Assembly: GCA_039583875.1 (NCBI GenBank)
Contig: CM077151.1
Span: 108,022,609-108,086,608, forward strand
Origin: Platanthera guangdongensis
Taxonomy: Eukaryota; Streptophyta; Magnoliopsida; Asparagales; Orchidaceae
DNA: 64,000 bases
Reading direction: 5' to 3'
The translations under genes and the position numbers were made by a program. Numbering within the stretch: position 1 is the first letter of the stretch; every line of letters starts with the position of its first letter. The notes under the pieces are model-generated. The model saw only the letters and a program-made list of their open reading frames with translations, searched no databases and was not told where the DNA came from. Of this stretch, positions 1-8,982 are shown piece by piece.

Positions 1-85
1 CGACCTGAGTTCGATGATTTTGCCTGAGATCATCGATCTGCGTTCGGCGATCGTCGAGCTCCGTTCGACGATTTCTGCTGGAACT
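1..85. repeat. TCGACGAT/ATCGTCGA dyad cluster at the end of C1 gag
   Basis: Several overlapping copies of ATCGTCGA, TTCGACGAT and degenerate ATCATCGAT occur in the first 85 bases, the same short motif that is arrayed in the C1 LTR at 3010-3296. They lie where the Gag frame ends. Confidence 0.6.
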
Positions 86-1721
86 TGGTTTTCTTAGGCA
101 GATCAGAATTTTTCCTAGCTACCTCTACAACTCCCTTCCCTTTATCAGAAATAAACTTAATGGGGGTTGTTAGAACTATAGGTTGGCTGGATGAAGCACC
201 CAAGCCCAGTGTACTATTGAATCTGGAGTTTACTGTGCTTGTGATGTCCATCAGCTTGATACTTCTCCCATTGAGGGATTCCTCAAGCTTCTTGGCCTCT
301 GATAGCTCACCTTTCAGTGAAGCTATCTGCTCCCTACAGCACTCCAACTCCTCAGAGAGTTTGAGATTTTCTGATTTTAAAGAACCATGTTCACACAATT
401 GATTTCTGAGAGAAATAATTTCCTTCTCAGATTTTAGTAAGTCTAAACATAATGCTTTAAACTCAGACTTAAAGTCCTCAGAATTGAAATCAAAAGAACT
501 GATTACCTGGTCCTCTTCAAGTTGAGTCTCTGAGTCTGACTCTGACTCTTCTGCATCTGAATTGTGTTGAGAGGCATTGATTGTCATCATGCAGAACTAC
601 TTCTCTTCAGCATCATCTTCATCATCACTAGAGCTGGATGAAGCTTCTGATTCCTCTTCAGTTTCACTCCAGGATTCAGCAAAAAATCCCTTCCTTGTGT
701 GTTTGTTCTTGCTTGAGGAGGGTTTGTCATTGTCATTTTTCTTGAAGTCTTTATCTCTTCTTCTTTCTTTCTTATCCTTTCTGTCCTTGTTTTTGTTCTC
801 TGCACAGTCAGGTACAATGTGCCCTAGTTTCCTACAACCAAAGCAAACAATTTCTTTATTGTTTGACTTGTCATACCTTGGCTTATCATGCTCCTTGTAT
901 GATCTCTTTTCGAAGTCCTTTCTGGTCATCTTGTAAAATCTTTTGACCAATAGACTAAGCAGCTCATCATTGCCTATGACTTTGTCTTCAGGCTGATCTT
1001 CAGTTGCTTTGAAAGCTATTATCTTTTCTTTTCTTGTGGCTGGTGAGGCAGCCTTCTGCTCTTCTTATCTGTTCTTGATGAGCAGCTCATAAGATTTGAG
1101 CTTGCCCAAGAGAGTTTCTGTTGTAATCTCATTCAGACTTCTGGCATCCTTGATTGGCCAGATTCTTGAGTCCCAAGTACTTGGGAAGCACATTAGGATT
1201 TTATCATTCAGTTCAGTCAGTGAGATCTCTTTATCCAAAGTCTTGAGTTCATTGACTATCAGACTGAGTCTATTATACATATCTCCAACTGACTCAGTTT
1301 CTCCCTTCTTGAAGTTCTCATATTGGGATATGAGGTGGGATCTCCTGTCCTTTCTTTCATCAGCTGATCCTGAGACTATTTCAGTGAGCTTATCCCAGAT
1401 TTCCTTTGCTGAATTGCATTCAACCACCTTTTGGAAGATGTCATCAGACATAGTCTGGGCTAAGATATTCATACCCTTTGCATCTGCTACTTTCCACTTC
1501 TTGATATCAGCATCTGTTCCTGATGGACGTGGAACAGCATTTGTGCTTGTGTTCTCTGGAGGTCTTGGACAAACTGTCAAAACAGAATTAAAAATGTCCT
1601 CGTCAATAGAATTCATGTATAGTCTAATCCTTGCTTTCCAAAGTGCAAACTTAGACAGATTGCACACTGGAGGTCTGGTGCTAGCATAATCTTTGTTTTG
1701 GGCCATGATTTGTGAAAACAA
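30..1721 (-). pseudogene. gag: C1 gag (copia Gag), interrupted by in-frame stops
   Basis: One continuous minus-strand frame from the ATG at 1721 encodes a copia-type Gag, the capsid/nucleocapsid precursor that packages element RNA in cytoplasmic particles. Residues 1-218 form the UBN2-like capsid domain (KFALWKARI, SAKEIWDKL and YNRLSLIVNEL are visible). A CCHC knuckle CFGCRKLGHIVPDC lies near 850-810, followed by a Ser/Glu/Asp-rich stretch and then a coiled-coil segment (heptads near 470-270). The frame is broken by TAA at 1065-1067 and TAG at 597-599, with no frameshift between the parts. It ends at a TGA at 30-32 inside CpG-rich ATCGTCGAA repeats, so those repeats have invaded or terminated the Gag 3' end. 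The start was chosen as the first ATG downstream of the PBS, about 100 nt away. Confidence 0.85.
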
Positions 1722-1823
1722 AATCTAATAATAAAATCAAAAGAAAACAGATCTAACTAGGAATCTTTGGGTTCAGGTGTTAGCCTGTGCAACCACCAAG
1801 GTGTGGTATGTTTAACCAACCTG

Positions 1824-1835
1824 GCTCTGATACCA
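1824..1835 (-). other. C1 primer-binding site (initiator Met tRNA)
   Basis: On the minus strand this reads TGGTATCAGAGC, the complement of the 3' end of plant initiator methionine tRNA. It lies 2 nt inside the LTR end at 1838. It primes minus-strand cDNA synthesis. Confidence 0.9.
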
Positions 1836-1837
1836 AT

Positions 1838-3463
1838 TGAAAGTGCAAGCTAGATCTGATATACTCTAGACTGGGGGTGAATAGAGTATGGTGCTTAAAA
1901 ACTTTTTACAACAGTTGTTATAACCTGAGTGAACAGGGAAGCAAATAGTAAATCTAAACACAGCAGCTATCTAATCATAATCTACAAAAGAAACTAATCA
2001 CAGATCACAAACCAATCACAGCCAGAAACAAAAATAAAGACAAGCAACCAGAAAACACAAGGAGCTATAGTGGTTCCCCTAAACTTGGGTACATCCACTC
2101 TTCTACCAACCTAGGTAGGAATCCACTACAGGATGAGTTCATCAGGTGTCCTGAGCACCAATGAGCTTTTGATAAGGTGCTCAAAAACCAAATCAGATTT
2201 TTTGATCAGGTGTCTTGCCACCAATGAGCTTTTGATAAGGTGCTTAAAAACCAAGCACAAACTTTTGAAGGGAGTTTGAAAAACCCTTTACAGAGATGGG
2301 GATGAGAGAGTGATGGAAGTCTTCTCTTTCTCAAAGCAGCTGAGAAGACTATGTGGATATGATGTTGTCAAAGCTCCCCCTGAGTTCTTGAGATGTTCAG
2401 GAAATGAAGCTTTGCTGTAGGGTGATAGGCCTTCAGAGATTGATCTCCAGCAATTGATGATTTCAGCAACAGCTGAAATGTTAGGTGTCTGGAGTCTTGA
2501 ATGATGATGGTCTTGAACACTTGAATCAAAAGGGATCTGAAGATTTCAGATTTGATGATCTCATTTTGGTGATGGTGTTCTTGTGAGAATCTTGAGACGG
2601 AGAATGTCTACAGCTTTCTTTCTTTTTCTCTTGAGTGATTGTTGTTGAGAAAGCTGTTGTTCTAAAGAAGAATTGTAGCAGAGAATATTTTTTTTCTCTT
2701 CTTGTTGTGCACTCTCTACTTCTTGATTGCTTGTATGTTGAGAGATTCAAAAATCTTGTCTTCTATTCCTTTTTGTTCTGAATAGAAAATGATCCTCTGT
2801 CAAGAATAGTCGTTAGTCTGTCATTAATTGACTTCCTTAATTGCAATTGTCTTCTGGGGGAAAGTCCAAAGAAACATTCCTTGATAATTCCATGAAACTT
2901 GGTCCAGAATAAATGAAAACGGCTACAAGATCTTCTGAATTAATTGCTGACAATAACTCCTTAACTGTTCTGAATTTGAATCTTGAAAATCATTTAGCTC
3001 TTCAGAAAAACGTCGAACGGAGCTCTACTATCGTCGAACTGAGCTCAGCGATTTGGACTTAGACAACAACAGAGATCGTCGATCTGAGCTCAACTATCGT
3101 CGAACTGAGCTCAGAGATAGAGAATCAATACTGGAGTCAAGATCGTCGAACTGAGCTCGCAGATCGTCGAATGAAGTTCGACGATTTGTTGAAGTTGAGC
3201 TCAGCGATCGTCGAATGGAGTTCGACGATCCGTCGAAGTGAGCTCAACGATCGTCGATTGGAGTTCAACGATTCGTCGTACTGAGCTCGACGAAATGACT
3301 TAGTCTCCAAACTGAAAAACCTTGTTCTTGAGGGCAGCTTCCAAACCTAACTACTAACCCTTAAACTCAATTCTAATTGACCTTTAGATTTATACAATGA
3401 GGTCAAAATCAGGTTTCCTAAAGACATAGTGATCCTGACCCAAATTAGTAATAGGGTGTTCCA
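1838..3463 (-). repeat. C1 5' LTR (about 1.6 kb)
   Basis: The LTR has a TG...CA layout: on the plus strand it starts TGAAAGTGCAAG directly beside the PBS and probably ends GGTGTTCCA at 3463. No protein-coding sequence was recognised in it. It holds a dense array of ATCGTCGA dyads in the U3 part. Its outer 325 bases (3139-3463) are repeated at 4203-4527 by a tandem duplication. Confidence 0.75.
3010..3296. repeat. CpG-rich dyad array in C1 U3
   Basis: About a dozen copies of ATCGTCGAA or its complement TTCGACGAT alternate with the palindrome GAGCTC every 20-30 nt. Both strands of the motif are used, so adjacent copies can pair. No reading frame or gene explains the pattern. Part of the array is copied at 4203-4360. 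Confidence 0.8.
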
Positions 3464-3776
3464 ATAGTCTATGAAACCATAGACGCTAAATAAATTAAAT
3501 TAAAAAAATGGTTGATATACTATTGAGATATTTCGGTGATACATCGGTGGATATGATAATAATATTTTCCAAAACAATATCAAAAATATGTCGTTTTTTC
3601 ATAAAAGTTTTATGTCGACTGACATGTCGGACGATATCCACAATACCGCCTGACATCCACAATATTGGGTACTATAAAGTAAGAATCATGTTAAACGAAC
3701 CTTTTTTTGTGTGTGATAGTGTAAACCACTTCATTGAATTAAAAGCCAACTTATAGCACAAGACTTGCAAGGTTAC
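3464..3776. other. AT-rich flank between C1 and S1 (copied at 4528-4840)
   Basis: There is no recognisable gene or transposon feature here. The 82-codon frame inside (3508-3756) has no familiar motif and is preserved in the second copy only because the duplication is recent. The last five bases, GTTAC, are the S1 target-site duplication. Confidence 0.5.
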
Positions 3777-4125
3777 TATAACGATTAAGTCGTTATGAGA
3801 TCGTCAAAGAGATTGTCGGCGTTAAAAATGTAGAAACGATATGAGAAGAAGGCCCATAGGAGGAAGGGCCAAAAAAGAGAGACGCATCAAGAGGTAGAGA
3901 CGAAGGAAAATTAGATGAAGGCCGGAGAGGATGGCTGGAGGACAGAGACGAAGCCTGGGAAGAGAGAAGAAAGGCGAGAACTACTTTATAAGATCAAGAG
4001 AAGAACTAGATTACTTCATTCCATTCATATCTATTACAACCAAAAGACCCAATTTATAGGCCAATACATTGTATAATACTCAATACCAAGTAATTACAAA
4101 TATACCGTAATAGTAAAACGTTACA
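3777..4125 (-). repeat. Extra S1 LTR created by the tandem duplication
   Basis: This is nearly identical to the S1 LTR at 4841-5189. Its first bases read TATAACG rather than TGTAACG, a G-to-A change in the terminal dinucleotide. It carries about 74 bp of S1 interior on its right and stops at the duplication breakpoint. Confidence 0.85.
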
Positions 4126-4840
4126 TTCCATCCCTGCCAGAAAAATGACAACCTCGTCGATTAATCGAAAGACAAAAAACGACGATTCACACTAAAATTA
4201 CAAAGATCGTCGAACTGAGCTCGCAGATCGTCGAATGAAGTTCGACGATTTGTTGAAGTTGAGCTCAGCGATCGTCGAATGGAGTTCGACGATCCGTCAA
4301 AGTGAGCTCAACGATCGTCGATTGGAGTTCAACGATTCGTCGTACTGAGCTCGACGAAATGACTTAGTCTCCAAACTGAAAAACCTTGGTCTTGAGGGCA
4401 GCTTTCAAACCTAACTACTAACCCTTAAACTCAATTCTAATTGACCTTTAGATCTATACAATGAGGTCAAAATCAGGTTTCCTAAAGACATAGTGATCCT
4501 GACCCAAATTAGTAATAGGGTGTTCCAATAGTCTATGAAACCATAGACGCTAAATAAATTAAATTAAAAAAATGGTTGATATACTATTGAGATATTTCGG
4601 TGATACATCGGTGGATATGATAATAATATTTTCCAAAACAATATCAAAAATATGTCGTTTTTTCATAAAAGTTTTATGTCGACTGACATGTCGGACAATA
4701 TCCACAATACCGCCTGACATCCACAATATTGGGTACCATAAAGTAAGAATCATGTTAAACGAACCTTTTTTTGTGTGTGATAGTGTAAACCACTTCATTG
4801 AATTAAAAGCCAACTTATAGCACAAGACTTGCAAGGTTAC

Positions 4841-5189
4841 TGTAACGATTAAGTCGTTATGAGATCGTCAAAGAGATTGTCGGCGTTAAAAATGTAGAAA
4901 CGATATGAGAAGAAGGCCCATAGGAGGAAGGGCCAAAAAAGAGAGCCGCATCAAGAGGTAGAGACGAAGGAAAATTAGATGAAGGCCGGAGAGGATGGCT
5001 GGAGGACAGAGACGAAGCCTGGGAAGAGAGAAGAAAGGCGAGAACTACTTTATAAGATCAAGAGAAGAACTAGATTACTTCATTCCATTCATATCTATTA
5101 CAACCAAAAGACCCAATTTATAGGCCAATACATTGTATAATACTCAATACCAAGTAATTACAAATATACCGTAATAGTAAAACGTTACA
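4841..5189 (-). repeat. S1 3' LTR
   Basis: Starts TGTAACGATTAAG and ends AAACGTTACA on the plus strand. It carries an 18-bp deletion/insertion-scale length difference from the other LTR (349 versus 331 bp) and many substitutions, so S1 is older than the tandem duplication. Confidence 0.85.
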
Positions 5190-5204
5190 TTCTATCCCTG
5201 CCAG

Positions 5205-6541
5205 AAAAATGACAACCTCGTCGATTAATCGAAAGACAAAAAACGACGATTCACACTAAAATTTGAGAATTCTTCATTTTTTTTTGGCAGCTTCAGAATA
5301 CAAATTGGAAGACAAATGGAGCTTATCAAACTAGTTGGTTGGACACTGGTTCAGAGTCATGGCCCATTTCGAGCTTCCATGCATCATGTGGCAAGATGTT
5401 TCCATTTTCTTGGGTGAAGACATGCGCTGAATTTTCCGAGCAAACGAATAGAAAAGATTTACTTTCTGTTATTGCCCTAATGTTGATAGCTGCCAATTTG
5501 CCCATAGAACAGAAGAAAACAAAAGGCCTCATGATCCCAGTAATTTAAATCATTATCCTGAAACGGAACAGTCGCCTAGTGACCCAAGAATGGTGTGCTG
5601 CTGGCAGAAGAACACCTCCACATACAGGCCACTGGCACAAGAACGTCAAGAATGATGATATTGGTGACAAACAGGGTTGTTATGTAGGAGCCATTGGTAA
5701 GATGGGCATTGACGCCACGGCCGTTGATGGTCTTGCAGTGTTGATGCCACAGTCGGCGATCTGCTTGTGATTGGGTGCCGCATGAAAGGAAAAGCCCTGG
5801 TTCCTCTTGGTTGTGCTCACGTTGATCACCCCCATCACAATTTTATCCTCCTACGTCAGTTGCACAGTTGATATATCCTGGACAAAGATCTCCCATTCGC
5901 TGCCCTGTTTCTTAGGCATAGACAGAACTTCTGCCAATGTTGACCTTGCAGCTCTTAATTTTTATTTTTTTAGAATTTGGATCGGAATGTTTTTAGAGGA
6001 TGGCTTCCATTACCTAGAAGACATAGGAAGGTTTTAATTACCAAGAAGACATGGAACTAGTAGCTGCAAGTTGGCCGGAGAAGCGACCTGCTTTTCGGTG
6101 GAGGACTTGTTCCAAGAAACCTAGCCCTTCTTGAAAAACGGATTGCGGAGTCCAAGATGGTTACCGGTGAACTAATCTCACTATTAGAGCAGAAAACGGG
6201 CCATGCCGGAAAAACCATGGAACATGTGTCTTTTATGAAGGCAATATTATTGTAAAATGTTGGAATTCGCTGCAACTTAAGTGCGATCGGATGGCTAATG
6301 GGTCACCGGAATTGAGAGAGAACGTGAAGCCTAGTGCTGCAGAAGAAAGAAAGGTACCGAGCATGCTAGATTTGTGATTCTTTTCAAGAAGTCTGATGGA
6401 AATAGCTACAGTGATTGATCCACAAAAAGCAGATTGTTGCTTCCATTGCCAAGAAAAGGAGGGAGAATACGTATTCCAATCCTGTCGGTGAGGCCAGAGC
6501 GGTAAGGAATGTCATCAAGAACGGTGAGTCGGGAGCAAGAA
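5205..6541. other. S1 interior: no recognised coding sequence
   Basis: This 1.3-kb stretch has only short open frames on both strands (the longest are about 65-76 codons) and no retroviral motif. GC content and codon-like texture differ from the AT-rich flanks, so a captured and decayed host-gene fragment is possible but unproven. I do not recognise any protein family in the six frames. Confidence 0.45.
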
Positions 6542-6558
6542 CATCAACGAGAGCACCA
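6542..6558 (-). other. S1 primer-binding site
   Basis: On the minus strand it begins TGGTGCTCTC, starting 2 nt from the LTR end. TGG matches the universal CCA tail of tRNA, but the exact priming tRNA is not identified. This is not the initiator-Met PBS used by most other elements here. Confidence 0.7.
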
Positions 6559-6560
6559 AT

Positions 6561-6891
6561 TGTAACGATCGTTACGAGATCGCCAGAGGGATTGCCGGCG
6601 TTAGAAATGTAGAAACAGTATGAGAAGAATGCACATAGGAGGAAGGGCCAAAAGAGAGACGCATCAAGGGATAGAGACGAATGGAAAGTAGATGACGGCC
6701 GGAGAGGATGACGAGATGAGAGAGACGGAGCCTGGGGAAGAGAGAAGAAAGGAGAGAACTACTATATAAGACCAAGAGAAGAACTAGAGTACTCCATTCC
6801 ATTCATATCTATACCCTATTTATAAGCCAATACATTGCATAATACTCAATACCAAGTAATTATAAATATACCCCAAAACTAATCCATTACA
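6561..6891 (-). repeat. S1 5' LTR
   Basis: Starts TGTAACGATCGTTACGAG and ends CCATTACA on the plus strand, next to TSD GTTAC at 6892. The palindrome GTAACGATCGTTAC lies at its inner end. Confidence 0.85.
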
Positions 6892-6896
6892 GTTAC

Positions 6897-7305
6897 GAAC
6901 CAATCTATCTTTCTAAGAATCCTACGAATAAAACTTAACTCCAACACCCACCAACAACAAACCATAAAATAGAACTTTTACTAGACATTTTGGACAACAA
7001 GTTGGGGTTTCCACGGCCCATAAGAAAAAAATTGAACTAAAATTTTAACAGTGAGAATAACTCGGATGGCATCACCCTCCTCCTTTTGAAGAGAAGGTGG
7101 TGCAAGTACTCAAATACAACAAATACATGAGGGAATAAGAATTTAAGAAACTATATGAACACATGCAATAAGAAAATGTCAGAAAATAAGACACTAAAAC
7201 CAATTCAAGGTAACATCACAACATGCTTAAAGTGTGTAAACCCAAACAATCATAATACTATTCAAATATATTCCCATATATTTAAATAAAAGAGTAATGC
7301 ACTTC
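6897..7305. other. AT-rich spacer, nothing recognised
   Basis: About 410 bp with no long frame, repeat or element boundary. The final five bases, ACTTC, would be the left TSD of G1. Confidence 0.4.
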
Positions 7306-8631
7306 TGATGGAGATGATGCTGATGCGGCCGTGGATCTACGACATCGAGAGTTCGTGGATTGGGACGGTCGTTGCCGCAAGCTCGAAGATGGGAGTCTAC
7401 CACGACGTTTCTTCGCCAACGCCGCCAACGCTATATGTTTTGCTCGACGTCCACCGCCACCAATAAATAAAATATATAATTATAAATTACATAATTATAA
7501 TTATATATTTTATCAATTTTTATTTTAAGCAATTCTATTTTAAAAGTACTTTATTTCATGCATTTTATTGAGTTAGTGAATTGTTTAATTTCATGTATTG
7601 TATTTTCATTTCATGTATTATGATGGGTGCATATAACCATCATAATTTCTTTTTGAATTTTGAATGGAGGATGATTGAGTGGTGTAGGCTATATATAGTC
7701 ATGGTTATGAAGGAATAATTAGAGAATGAAAAAAAGAAATCCTAAGAATTCAAATTTTGAATTTTCCCCCTCGTTTCTCCTTCCTCTTTGAGAAATTCTC
7801 CCCCCTTTCTCTTCTCTCTTGGCCGCCGGCCTTCTATCTCTCCGACTCTTAGTGGCTCAGCCACCTTCCCCCTCCCCTCCTCGTCCTCCTCCCTCTCCAA
7901 GGGTTTGTCAAAAGGAGAAAACGGCGAGCGTCTTCATCGTCCGGTGTGGATCCGAGGATTTCTGCGTAGAAATAGATAATATATCACCGTCAACGTGTGT
8001 TCCTCCACTCATCTCTGTGGAAGGTTTTCTTGGGATTTGGGTAACGATTCCTACACCTCTTTGTGTGATTTCTTTTAACTTATTTGGTGAGATTTTGGTG
8101 GAATTAGAAGGCTAGTTTTTAGTCCGGATTTATATTGAAATTAGCGCTTAATAAAATCTGAATTTTCAAGCATATATTTCCCGAATATTTTTCATATAAC
8201 TTGGAGCGGGTAGATCTCGTGAGCACTTGAAGAAATCGAGTTCATCACCTTTGATTTCTCCTTGCGCTCAAGTGATTTGGTAAACCCTCATTTTAATTAA
8301 TTTGGGATTGAAATTAGGACTTCATTTTAATCACTAATTTAGCCTGGAACTTTCTTTATTGGAATTGTGAATTGTTACGCATAATCTAATTTGAATAGCT
8401 AACTGTCCGGATCGTGTGGGTCCTTTTCGCTTGAGCGAACATTGGCCTATAGCCCTTGTTCAATCTATAAAAGGTGTTGCGTCCCTTTGCGTTGATGGTT
8501 GTGGAATTTTTGCCTCTTAATGTTTGAGTATTTGATATTACTAAGTAGAGAAACCGCGCACTAGATATTTAATAAAATTGTCGAACAGAAGAACGCGTAG
8601 TTTAATCTGTCGAAACCTTAGGCCTGCATCA
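7306..8631 (+). repeat. G1 5' LTR (1,326 bp)
   Basis: Begins TGATGGAGATGATGC and ends GGCCTGCATCA. A TATA box (TATAAAA, 8466-8472) lies about 165 bp before the LTR end and is conserved at 12502-12508 in the other LTR. A further TATATATA at about 7690 is less well placed. The first 200 bp are the copied C-terminal coding tail of the G1 reading frame. Confidence 0.88.
8466..8472 (+). promoter_or_regulatory. G1 LTR TATA box
   Basis: TATAAAA within the 5' LTR, upstream of R/U5. The matching site in the 3' LTR is at 12502-12508. Confidence 0.6.
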
Positions 8632-8634
8632 ATT

Positions 8635-8650
8635 TGCTATCAAAGGGAGG
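8635..8650 (+). other. G1 primer-binding site
   Basis: Reads TGCTATCAAAGGGAGG, 3 nt after the LTR end. It differs at two positions from the G2 PBS TGGTATCAAAGCGAGG. G-to-C at the third base breaks the match to the tRNA CCA end, so this copy is probably impaired. Confidence 0.75.
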
Positions 8651-8982
8651 TTGTGCTAATTTCTTAATTAGTACAATCCTAGGAAAAATTTCTTTAGCAC
8701 GCCGACACGCACTTGTCTGTTTCATTGCACAACATATAAATCAATTTTTAAATTTGGTCTGCCAATAGCGGCCTATATTTTTATTTTTTTAGCAAAACAA
8801 TATCAAAAAAATATTTTAATAATCTCTCATTTATTGTCATTAAGAAAATCCCAAAAAATATTTTCTTGCCTTAGTTTTTAAGCGGGAACAAATACATCTG
8901 TTGCATTTTATATAGGGTCAGGTTCATTATTCATTGCATTTGCACCAGTTCCGGGTGAGTTTTCTCTCTGGTTCTCATTATT

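Larger units (their letters stand above)
1..3463 (-). mobile_element. C1: Ty1/copia element, SIRE/Maximus-like, 5' part only
   Basis: Reading on the minus strand, the order is LTR (3463 to 1838), initiator-Met PBS (1835 to 1824) and gag (1721 to 30). Protease, integrase, RT and the other LTR would lie left of position 1. The long LTR, the UBN2-type gag, the CCHC knuckle followed by an acidic stretch, and the coiled-coil Gag extension resemble the SIRE/Maximus copia lineage; this lineage call is inference. Gag contains three in-frame stop codons, so this copy is dead. The biological 5' end of the LTR was placed at 3463 because the sequence there reads TTCCA on the plus strand, mirroring the TGAAA start at 1838. 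The opposite TSD is out of view, so this end is not confirmed. Confidence 0.8.
3139..5263 (+). repeat. Tandem direct duplication, 2 x 1,061 bp
   Basis: Bases 3139-4199 recur as 4203-5263 at a constant offset of 1,064, separated by three extra bases (ACA, 4200-4202). I counted about nine substitutions by eye, below 1 percent. Each unit contains the outer part of the C1 LTR, about 310 bp of AT-rich flank, one S1 LTR and the first bases of the S1 interior. The duplication therefore happened after both C1 and S1 had inserted. It explains the third S1 LTR at 3777-4125 and the two almost identical 82-codon frames at 3508 and 4572, which look like chance frames. Confidence 0.93.
4841..6891 (-). mobile_element. 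S1: complete 2.05-kb non-autonomous LTR element
   Basis: Two LTRs (4841-5189 and 6561-6891) flank a 1.37-kb interior. The 5-bp TSD GTTAC is present on both sides (4836-4840 and 6892-6896). On the minus strand a PBS (TGGTGCTCTCGTTGATG) lies 2 nt inside the right LTR, and a purine-rich PPT (CTGGCAGGGATAGAA, plus positions 5190-5204) abuts the left LTR, so the element runs right to left. The interior encodes no gag, protease, RT or integrase that I can recognise, so it must rely on another element for mobility. Its size is between TRIM and LARD classes. Confidence 0.88.

Noticed and set aside
1824..1835. tRNA-like sequences at PBS positions
   Set aside because: Only the short tRNA 3' complement is present. 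No cloverleaf or box A/B, so no tRNA gene.
3508..4820. Twin 82-codon frames at 3508 and 4572 as a duplicated small gene
   Set aside because: Both lie in the recent tandem duplication. One amino-acid change and no known motif, promoter or homolog pattern is visible.
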